DNA of 64,000 bases, from the NCBI GenBank assembly GCA_958510875.1, contig OY294067.1, forward strand, positions 257,301,736 through 257,365,735. The letters are read 5' to 3'. This stretch comes from Endomychus coccineus (lineage: Eukaryota; Arthropoda; Insecta; Coleoptera; Endomychidae). The notes below the pieces were generated by a model, which was not told where the DNA came from, did no database searches, and worked only from the letters and a program-made list of their open reading frames with translations. Shown here one piece after another: positions 24,401 to 36,400 of the stretch (position 1 is the first letter of the stretch; each line of letters opens with the position of its first letter). Made by a program: the position numbers and the translations under genes.

Positions 24401-27400
24401 GGGGAAGGTGATGTTCAATATTAACACAATCTCTTCTAATTATGTTAATGCGGTACTCGGGAAATTCCCATACTTCCTGGCAAATAGATTGTTGACCCGC
24501 TAGGTTACAGAGGTTGCGCTTTTCATTGTTATCGAAATTCTTTGTTATGAAGTGGTTATATTGTTATATTCACCATAATAACATCTTCCGGCCTTTCCGG
24601 CCTTGTAAGATATTTTAGGGTAATTAGGGATGCCGTGGATTTAAATGACAGAAATACAGTCTTAAGTGGTAATTACTAGCTAATCATATGACAAACGGCT
24701 TCGAAATTGTGCATTTTTTATGAATTTAAACACTCAAATACTTGAAATGAACTTTTGAAAATGGACTGAAATCTGTATTGATGTTTTAGATGGAAATTTT
24801 GAACATTTATTACAAAATTAATTAATTTATGAAAGTTTTGCCTTAATAACTGATGATTTATAATTTTTTTATAGCAATTTGTATTTCCGTCATTTGTACA
24901 CTAAACAAAAAATTTGTTGAAAATCTATTTCTATTATTGAACTGTAAATATCTCTGAAATTGAAGATTTAAGCTATAGGGAGGGCTTGATAATAATGAAA
25001 GTATATGAAGATAATTCAGGGATAGTTAATTGACTGTAAGAAAAAATAATTATTCTACCAAAAACCGGCCGACGACGAACTGGTGCGGCGACGAGTTGGC
25101 GAAGACGAGTCGAAGACGAATCGGCAAAGACGAGTCGGCGACGTGAGCCCTGTTGGTATTACTTAGAACCAGATTTACGAATACGAAATGCCTAGGATTG
25201 TTAAAATGAGATATTAAATGTATTATCAACATATTTAGAACTCATAAATCTCATATAGTAATGAAGATTGATAAGAAGGCTAGGCTCATCGAGTAGTTTT
25301 AGTTCAACATATCATACCTTCATGCATTACCGTCTCACTAGAATCGTACATGCATGCTAACGCAGCATGGTCCTAATTGGAATGATTTTCTTAATATTAC
25401 CGCTATTGATGCCAGGTTAGAAAACTTATCTACCATTATACGGATTAAATAAACCCACAAATATGCCGAGGCAACAGATGCTTGCAAGAATCAAGGCTTT
25501 GTCAGCACTTATTTTATTTTGCTTTATCGGCACCAATTACAATGAGAAATTATTCCTGTTTGGTGCAATTCCTATTTAAGAATACAGTAAGTTACATGCT
25601 AGACGTTGGGATCTCAGTATATTCGATTTTTCGCACAAAAAATATTCCCATACCTGTTAAATTTCTGCATATAATATAGCTAGCTCTGAGGGGATAAACA
25701 TGGGTTCCTTTCTCCTAGAACTCCAACATTTTCCGGTGCTTTAAAGTAAAACAACAAATCACTGTAATTTATATTGATAATTGAGAAAAAATAAAATGAT
25801 GTTAAATTTTTCATGGACAGATATAGTTGGAAAAAAAGCAATATTCAACGTACTCGCAGTAAAACGTGTATTCGTTAATAACTCTGCTTTTAACGACGAG
25901 AGGTATTATTGAAAATCCAATAACATGAAGTTTTGCTCGGCAAAACGTTCTGAACCGGCAAATCCTCACCAGACTCATTTAAATGTGGTTAAAAATATTA
26001 ATTTTACATGCATTCTTGAACATATTGAAGGATGATTAAAAACGTTCAAGCAGGTGAATTTTTGTGTTATATGACGTCTACATAATGTCCCTCGAAACTA
26101 ATAGTGAAGTTATTATCGAAGTATAACGTAAAATCTTGAAGATAATCGGCCATTACGCGATGAACTCAATAAAATAACTATTAAAAGTTTGATTTCCTTT
26201 CACTAATTTAATAAATACTTTGTTAGGGAAACTATAGTTACAATTGCTTATTAAATTAGTGAAAATCAAATTTTTAATAGTTAATTAAGTTCAAAATTAC
26301 GACGTACTTCAAACATTGCATGTTTTCAAAGGATTTCCATCAATGGTTTTGTTTTGGCAATCTCGGACTAGTATTTTGAATACTGGAATAAAGCTGTTCA
26401 AGCTATTTCCAATCGGTTATGTATCTCACCATTAGGAAAGGGACATAAGTTAACTGTGGTCATGGAATAACATGTCGAATATACTGATCCGGGTCCAGGT
26501 TGGCAAAAAATTACAAAATCTCCAACCCTGTTATATATTTATCTGATATTTACAAATTCGTTTTCAACTATCGAAATAGCACAAACAACTTATTTCAATG
26601 AATTTTTTTATTTTTCCGCAGATGATTTCGCAGTCGTTAAGATTATCAGTTGACAAATTCATTTGTTTGATAACTATCATATGGGTAATAAAAGAATTAA
26701 TTTACAATCATCCCGGTTAAATAAATAGAACACTTTTTACTAGCAGGTTATGGGATTAACAGATCATTGTTGTATTTACAATTCTGGTTCAGAAAGTGTT
26801 TATTATTGTTAAATTTACTTACAGTGTAACACATCGGTATATTCGACAAATTATTCATGAAACTTGTGATAAATGTTGAGAAAATCTACAGGTGCTTTCC
26901 AGGTTATGAGTTTTTAAATTATAAAGAGTCAAAGAACCATTTTCAATCATCTCAGTCACTCCTTTCCTTAGTTAACGCCTCTTTCTCAATGAAACATCAT
27001 TTATATTGTACAATTCCTAAACTCATTTCATTTTCTAGAATTTTTTGGCATATGTAAGCTGGAACTGCATATTTTGATGATATCTGCTTCCATTCGAATC
27101 AGTTGAGTTTGCAGCTGAAAGGCTTTAGCAATATAAATCTCAGTGATTCAGCGAAAGTCTTCGATTCTGAAGAGAATATTCTAGCCTTGCAAAATTGATC
27201 TTTGGCATGATAAAATACAATCTAGGCAATTTTACTGCTTTCCCCGAGCGAAGTAGCCTCATTGATGAGCTGTATAGGTCTGGAAAAACATTTAAGGGAG
27301 AACTTTACCAATATTCACTGGAATATGTGACACGTGACACTGATTCGGTGAAGTTTCTGCGAAACCTTTTTTCTGTCTCAGTGGAGGACATTGTAGAAGG

Positions 27401-30400
27401 AATTGGAGAAAAGCTCGAACTTCAGCGCGACAGCAGTTTGAAGAACTCATTTCTGTTAGTATCGAAGAAATCTGGTGTAAGAAGGGTCCAGAAGACACAA
27501 ATATTCGTAAAATAGCCTTATCTTCCTCATGGCGTTTTCCATGACTTATTTGTGTGAACAGGAACTCATCTCCATACCCACAATAAAAATGGAGCATATA
27601 AATCGATATGCGCTCTTCCATGACTACAAGCCTCACTCCTAGGATTGAGATTGATGTCATTATCTACTTTTTCAATAATTCCTTCTCTTTGAAAACTTAA
27701 TTATTTTCAGTCTGGCATTGTCTCGTCAATAAATTTTAGTTTTTATCAATGTTTTAATGATGTATCATTCATATATTTTTGCGAACAAAACAACTTTGAT
27801 TCAAGAAATTCTAACATTTCACCCTTTACTATGTGATATGAAATTTTCTTCATATTATAAATTTAAATACTTTTATGTTAATATCACTTTTATTTGTTTA
27901 TTTCTTTACCCGAGTTTCAGCGTTATTACGTCATCTTCAGACTATATTAAAATACAATTAAAATACACAACTGCATCTATAAATATTATTATCGGTAGGT
28001 AGCATTTATAAACTTAAAGAATTATTACTAGTAAACATATAATTTTCTGGCATAGATATATAGGTGATGTTTTGAGATGTTTTAAATAGAAAATGAGATA
28101 ACTTTCTCCTAGTTCCAAATTCAATTCATCTAATAATAAAGTTTACAATAGAAACTGAAATAAACAATTCCCTCAACTTTTCAGATTTAACACTCACAAG
28201 AACAAAACATTCCTTTCAATATTCGTCCGAAAGAAACTCATCCGGATTTTATTATCTCATCCGATTCGTTTAGTCCTAGATCACATAAAATGAATGCCCT
28301 TCATTCAATGATACATAGGCTTTTTCAATACCATTTTCACAATCATCTTTTCATCAGAAACTAAATACAATCAAACAAATCGAAGTAAATAATGGTTATT
28401 CATCCCAAATAATTACTAAATTAAATTTAAGAGGAGTCTAACCTATTTTGGAAAATAAACTGAGAGAATCCAAAACATTTTGAACAACCATGACATGAAT
28501 ATTGAATTTAACCCCATTTCCTAATTGAGATATATGCCATTCTATAATAAATACAAAACAATGACAACTGGAACTTAAAAGTTAACTTGTCAGGGAGACT
28601 ATTCTTTTTATATAGGACAAACAGGACGCTCATTTTTTATTACGTTTAATGAACATAAAATATGCTTTAGGCTTCCAAAATCAGGTTCCGCATTTGCAGA
28701 TCATTCTTTCCCTGAAATAGCAGTTTACATACTTTACACGTAGCTGATAATGTTTCGAAACTGAGTTTGCTAGAATCTTTGGAAATTTTCAAACACAAAA
28801 ATAATATCCTACTTCTTAATGATCGAAGAGACCTAATTTATTCATCATTATTTAAAGCTATGTAATGTATTTCTTCCACTTATTTTCAATACGGTGAGCA
28901 ATATTTCGGGCAAATACTGGGCACAGCAATGAGATCTCCTATTTCAGCTACTATTGCTAACCTAGTTATGGAATGCCTAGAAGAATTTGTAATGAATTCA
29001 TTAAATTTTGAACTGGTATTCTTTAAACAGTATGTAGAAGTTTGCCTGATGTGTGTTCCCAATGATAAAATTCAGTACGTGATCAATAAATTTAAAAATT
29101 TTCACTGTAAACTTCAATTTATTTGTAAAATAGAAGTGAACAAAAACATAAATTTCCTAGATATCAACATCAGGCATGATGCAGATGGAAAAATAAAAAC
29201 TTCGTGGTATATTAAAGAAGTTTGGTCTCAACGTTATCTTCACTTTGATTCCGTTGCATAAACAGGTTATAAAAAAGTGTTATAAACAGCCTTACAGATC
29301 GCGCAGTTAAATGTTTCCTCCAAGAGGACCATCCCAAAAATTTAAAAACTGCTCGTGATACACTGGAAATAAATGGCTACCCAAAAACGCTTCTGCAATT
29401 CTTTTTTCATATTGTGGCTAAAACTTGCAGGTTACAAGGTAACATGATGGCACCATGTTAAATAACTTTATTGGAGGTCAAATAAAGATTTAAAATTATT
29501 TCCATGACTCCTTGCCTATTTCAACCCCCCAAAACCTTCTGAAACCACCCCCCAAAACAAAACAAAAAACAACCGTTTCGATTTTAAACTCAGCCAGAAT
29601 CTCAATAATTGACTAATTTATCAGAAAATTGGTCATATTATCCATGTTATTCATATTTTTCAGCGGGGTGGTTTCAGGGTGTCTTGGGGGCTTTAAATAG
29701 GCAAGGAATGTTGGCAATAATTTCAAATCTCAATTTGACCTCCATTACAGTTGTTTGAAATGGTGTCATCATGCTATCTTGTAATACGCAAGGCTTGCCC
29801 ACAAAATGAGAAAAAAAACATTGTTGGTCCAATTAATGGCCACTTACTCGGAAATGGAACGATAACTTTTGATGCCATAGGGTATCTCAACAATTCCAAC
29901 ACCAATGAACATTTTCCACCAGGTTTGAGGTTAACCCTCTCTTGCGGTCCATTTTCGGTCCAATTTTAGCTGGTCATCCTGATAAACGGACATGATAAAA
30001 AATGATGGCACATGGTGGAAGTGTATAAGAATGGCATGCTTTTCAAGTAACCGCAACTTGGAAAGGGTTAACCTCCAGTCTGAAAGAAAAATGCGGATGC
30101 TGTTTCTCGAGATCTAGCAGTCGGCGAAAATTCTGTCTGTGAGATGAATTGGTCATTGAACCGTCCTCTAACGATAAACCATAGTGCCATCGGGTTAATG
30201 TTCAGACCATTGATATCGCTCTGGCTCCTAGACTAGTATATTCATAGTTGAAGTAATGTATTTTAATTGTATTTGAATACCGTCCGACCATGGCGTAATA
30301 ACGCTGAAACTCGAATAACGGAAGTTACAAATAAAAGTGATCAGAATAGTAGTGTTTAATTTTACAATACAGATAACCTCAATTAATTTTTTTATTCAAT

Positions 30401-33400
30401 CTCCTGACGGGTGTGTGGAATTAATGAAAATGGAGTTCCATGGCCCATGATACATTTGCACAGTTAGTCCCCGGCATAAGATGAGTTGAATCACTCTCTT
30501 AGAGTAATGTTCCTTGTTATGTTTTCATGGAAAGCCTGTAATGAAAATTCGAGGCAGTTTGGTTACATACATAGTTTCAGATGAACTTTCCCTATGGAAT
30601 GATGTACTTAATGAAATTTGATAATAATTCCACTAAATACTGATATAATCGTACGCTATGAGGGTTACGTAGAGGCAATATAACATCGAGTGAATATTAG
30701 ATTATTGATTTCCAGAGTTACAGTGTATTTCCCTATGTAATATTGTAATGAATTGTTTCGAATTTGAAACTAATTATTATAGTGTATTGCATTAACACGC
30801 TTATTCATTGCATGTTGAATAGTAATTTAGGTGATAAATATTTATTCTGAGTAGTAGTTAAACTAAATTGTATTCACATAGGGGCAAGTTCGACTACAAC
30901 TTTTATGCACTATTAGTATTAAACACGATAAGAAACGTTTCAAATTGAATTAACTACTGCAGGGGTAATTTATTCTCAATTTATTATCATTAATTGCATA
31001 CTTGTTGTGATTATTAATGTTCATGCATATCCATCATCATTATGAAAAGTTTGTTTGTTTGATGACATATTATTCGACTAATCGACATGTGTTTTATGAT
31101 CTAATAACTCCCCATAAAACTTTCACCTAATATCCATTCAACATAGTTGAACGTTATCAAACGAAATGGTAAGTTACTCGAAGAAAATATATGTATGCCT
31201 AAACTTTTTTCTACATAAAACCTGGACGGGGCTGCCGCGTGCTCCGACGACAACGCAGCCATCGCATTAGAAAACGTAATCCGTTAACTGAAGTACCTCT
31301 CACCGATTGGTAAGAGGCTTCAGGTACCCAAATCGTGTGCGCTAACTTAGTAGCTTTATTGAACCCAGAATAAACTGAGCAGAGCTCATGCAGGCCAGGA
31401 TGATCTTCAAGTTGGAACGCAGCGAAGACCGAATTCCGCCGATAATCAGCATCACCGATAATCAGCATCACCAATGCGATCTTTTGGCCTGGATATAGCA
31501 TGCGAAGCTCGAACAGGAGATCCTGATAGTTTATCCATTTTTCCTCTTCTTTCAAGACTGTTTTTCCCGACCAGAGCAGAGAATTCGATGACATACATAC
31601 GTCTTGGTTTGTTTATTGAGGAGGACAGTCAAGCCAATTTGCGTGTATGGACCTACAGTCGGAAACAGGTGATTCCAGTAGATTTGGCATTTTTCGTTTC
31701 CAACTCAATAACTCCTGAGGTAGCACCGGCTCTTGGTCTATTCAATACGAGTGCTTTATACATCACCTGTAGGGCCTGTGCCGGACATGGCGACACAGGT
31801 GAAAAAGCGTCTCAGGAGCTTTCGACAGGTCCTGCAGCTGACATCAGGTACCTGCACACCCATTTCGTTGCGGCGATGGACCAATGTGTTGATTACGCCA
31901 TCTTGGCAACTGCGATAAATTCCTCGGTCTCGGATGTAAGCCCGGCGCCCTTAGATAGCCGAAGGTCAGCTTGGTTAACAAACTGAGCATTTTGATGTTT
32001 CTGTAGAAAACACCGTGTATCGGCTTTTCAACATGTGATGGATATGCATCATTTTTCGGGTGTCTTTGTCGAGTCTATGTAGCTCATCGACGGTCCATTT
32101 CACCACTCAAAAGTAGTAGAGCAGGACTGAAACGGCAAGCCCCCTTGTGAAAAACACCCCTCACAAATGTTACCAATTGTGTCAAGACTCGTCGTGTGCC
32201 TGATGTGATGGCAAAACGAGTCTCCCAGAGTGGCAAACAGATTTTCTATGTATCTCACTAGAGGTGCTGGTACCGCAAGGCATTAGAGCAAGTATAATAA
32301 TAGCTCATGTAATGTTGAATCAAATGCTTTGCGGTAGTCTATCGAAGCCATGGAAATGTTGCGCTTGTAGAATATGGAGTCCTGAATGATAGATCTATCT
32401 ATCACCAGGTTCTTCCGGCAACGTTCTATGCCTATTTCTGCCCCACGCTGCTCGCTGATGCTATCAATTACCGGACCGAGCGATCTCAAAAACCTAGCAT
32501 ACAAGATACGTATACAAGACATATAATCGGCCAGTATCTTTGGAACCAGCACGATGTACCTCTCCAAAGTCCAGTTTGGAATTTGCCGCTCCTCTTTAAG
32601 CACAGAATTGATGACTCTGGCCAGATGGCGGTGAGTGAAAGGAAATGTCTTCCACCACAATATGTTTATACCGTCAGGGTCGCGAGCAGCAAAATTTCTG
32701 GTACCGACAAGAGCTTGTCGGACCTCATCCTCGCGACTGCCTCGCACACTTCTGCTTGCGATAGTTGATGATCACCGCAAAACGCACCGAATTGTGCTAG
32801 GGCTGGAGTATCTAGGTGAATTGTACCGGTGACTCGTACACTCCTTTCCAGAACTGCTCTACCTCCACCACTGTCGGAGGGGCAGCAATTCTGGACGGTG
32901 GAGATTCAAAAAGCCGAGACTGGCTATCGCGAATAAGGAATTTTACCTGATGCGTCTAACTCGTCTGGTTCGATTTCTCCTTATCACGCTCAGGGCTCGA
33001 ATCCTATTCGCACGGTGTTGCTTGATGGTCTGCAACACCACGTGTATGACGGTGGCTCCGTAGTTATCTATGAACCTAATTTTTGGCGTGAAACCACTGC
33101 CGCTAGAAATAAAATCCATCATACACTGGATCCGAGTCTCCTGCTGCCTCGACACCTGGATTTTGGCCTCGACTTTTTGTAGACGCCGTTCGGTTTTCTC
33201 GAACCGGTCGGAGGGTCTCTTACTTGGTCCTTCCGGAATGAGTCGCTTAGAGGCATCATACACGGCCTCGTTTATGTCACAGAGGTCAGCGAATTCCGGG
33301 CGCTCATCATTAATCAACGCGTCCAATTCAACATTCCAAGTATTCCCTACGGGCTAGCTGGCAGCGTTTGAAGCAGTCCAGCAAGTCATCCCGAAGTTCA

Positions 33401-36400
33401 TTTGTCCACTAAGAGCGTCCATTCACGTCGCGGTCGCAAAGTAAGACTTTATAAATGCCTAATACTATTTTAAATAAGAAAAGATAATGGGAAAATTTTA
33501 ATTGAAAATATTTAACAATGGTGCTCAGTTAACGTCAGTTTGTTCATTGAGTAAAACATTTTTTCCGTTATATTCATCAATTTCTAGAGACTGCACCAAG
33601 GATAATTTATAACTTTTATTTTCTATGAGTAAAATCTCATAATTGTCGTTGACTGATTGGCCAGTTCCGTGTAGGTGATTGGCATTTTGAAGTTCCAATA
33701 TTCGAAAACACCTGTTTGGGGCTGGCAATCACCACAAATCAACTGTTCCCGACTGCTTATTTATTGATAACTTATCTTTGTTATTTTGCTATATTTTGCC
33801 TAATAATTTATTAGTTTTGTAAGATATGTTTATGTCATTAGTTTCCTTTAACTAGCGTGAGGGAAAAAGTTATGTTGATCAGTTGTATTTGGATAAATTA
33901 GTTTTATTGATTCTGATTTTTATTATTTTGTCTATAGTTTGTTGTATCATTATGGGTAGGTCTATATATGAATTGAGAAATCATGTTTATCATTAACTTT
34001 AGTGATAGTTAGATCTAAAAAAATTATTTTATTGTTTGATTCTTCTTCGTAAGTGATGATGGATACTTAGTAGCTGAAAGATCCTCACTACTTCAAGAGT
34101 ATTTTCCGTGGATGAGGGTCATTATTTCGTACTTATTACTGTTATAGTGTATCCACAGTTGTGTAATTTCAGTGTACTAGAGTTCCGTATTATTCAGTCC
34201 GGTAATCATATCACGCATTGCAACATGAAGATTAGAAAAAATATTCAGATAATATAAAACGCGTGTCGTGTTGCGCGTGTGAGCATATGAAACGAAGTAC
34301 CACAGACCACTGTAAAAACAAAACAACTACATTTCATTTTTGTCGTTTCATTTTACTTTTTCAACAGTATAATAGTTGTTGTTCCAAACGTCGTCGCATA
34401 GCTGCCATTTTAACGCTTTTTTCGGAATGTTTAGCGATCTTTGACAAATTTTCACGCCTAGCGAAAAGTTTATCTCTTTCTACATCTTGAACGATGATGA
34501 TTTTATGGAACTTTTGTGCATTGATTGAAATTTTAATTTTTTTGAAATTCAATCCGTTCTTCAGTTTTGAATTGTAGGGTAAAAAATTTGAAAACATGAA
34601 TGATTGTGTTTCATTTCATCTCTATTCAAATGTAAAGTTGATAGTGATTCAGAAAGCTGTTTCTCCCTCATTTTTTTTTAAACTACCAATTTTTTCAATT
34701 CAGTTAGCGCGCTGAATTGCTTTTCTAGTCTGTATAAGACACCATATCGGTGAGTATTCTTAGCCGCCATGCAGCTTCCAAGTCAATGGAGAGACCCACA
34801 CACTGTGTATGTAAGCACACCCATTTGATTTCAAAAATACCGCTTTTCCATGACTTTTTATCTAATCAATACTTTTATCCATGGCAAGAAGTGAAAATTA
34901 TTGATATTTATAATGAATTGGATGATACTGTTACTGAGTTTTCCAATGTCTAAATGATGGTTTTATCAAATATGTATTTGACTCCATTGGAATCTCACCA
35001 ATCAAAATTTCCAATAATATTTCAAACCGGATTAACCGTCGCGGAACGTAGGAAAAAGTAACAGAAAACAAATAGAATCATCCAAATTCCGTATTAAGTA
35101 ATTCCTCCTCCTTTGTCGGTAAACATAAAAATGTAGTTTAAAATATAGTATTCAATTGTTTTCATGTTAATCACCAAGGAAGGTTAGAGTAACTTAAAGG
35201 AAGGAGAATGGGGAAGGGCGGCAATTTCAAGTTTAGCCTCGCCCTGATAATATCCTAGATCAGTGGCTGGAATTGATAGATATTGTAACATGGCTCTCTA
35301 TTTATTAAGCTCTATAAAACTTTACTTGAGGAATTTATATTATTCCTAATCCTCAATCTATTCATTTATTGACAGTGTGGCCATTCAATTTAGAGAACGA
35401 TGACACGTTGGAGTTTGATCTCAATCAGTGATTAGCCAGAACGAACGTGAAAAATATCATTGACTCTTACCTTTTTATTTCACACAACACTTAAGATTTT
35501 AACACACTGGAAGGTAAGTGGAAGGGTAAACGCTAATATTAATCAGATAAACTTTTACTCAACAACAACTATAAAATGTAATGATAAAAATAACAATTAA
35601 ATGATAATGATAATAATAAAAGAATGCCTATGATATTTAAAGATAATAAAAAAATATCATAATTAACTTTATTACTAGTGAGAATAAAAAATGAGATCAA
35701 AAGCCAAACTCAAATAAAACAAAACCTAGATAATCCAATTTAACTAAAAGAAATGAAACTAAGATCATATCATTAAATTGATACCAAACCAGGATGAACC
35801 TAGGGAATCGAAACTAAATGAACTGTATTGAACTTGAACTTGAATAAGAAACTGAGAACAACAAACTTTGATTGAGAATTCAAAACAACTCTGATTCAGT
35901 AAAATCCACTCTTCTCATCAAAAACACTCTGAAGGAACTATTATGTTAAATTAATTGGAATTGATTAAGTGTCATGTGATTTCCCAAGAGACTAACTCTA
36001 GCTAGAAAATATAACTGAAGGTTTCATTGTCCCTGGTATTTGTAATGCGTACTGTTTCTAAGAAACAACCCACTATTCGGAAAAGGATAAATAGGCTTAG
36101 AAATCCCCACCGAAAACATTCGGAACTAGAGACTTCAAGAGCGAAGCTTACTGCTTATTGGTTGAACAAATACCTGAATTACCATAAGCAGTAAGATTCC
36201 TCTCTTGAGGTCTCTAGTTCAGAATGTTTTCGGTAGGGATTTCAAAACCTATTTGTCCTTGTCTGAATATTACTAACTGATTTGAATGTACGTATTATTT
36301 CAACTATAATCAAGACTATATTCAATTACAATTTTGATGATTAGGTAGTACGTTACGTCCCGATTTACATTTTGATCAATTATGTAACTTATGGAGGAAA

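Larger units (their letters stand above)
27880..30350 (+). mobile_element. Penelope-like cluster: two head-to-tail copies with inverted ends
   Basis: The flanks at 27900-27985 (CGAGTTTCAGCGTTATTACG...AAATACAATTAAAATAC) and 30245-30340 are inverted copies, as expected for Penelope-like terminal repeats, which often occur inverted. Inside, 28135-28860 is the C-terminal part of one copy (RT thumb, NNGY motif, GIY-YIG). From 28880 to 29430 the RT of a second copy follows in the same direction. A MITE (29432-29783) interrupts the second copy. Confidence 0.7.

Noticed and set aside
31474..31986. 170-residue plus-strand frame
   Set aside because: It is antisense to the R2/R4-like LINE relic, which has the recognisable RT motifs on the minus strand.
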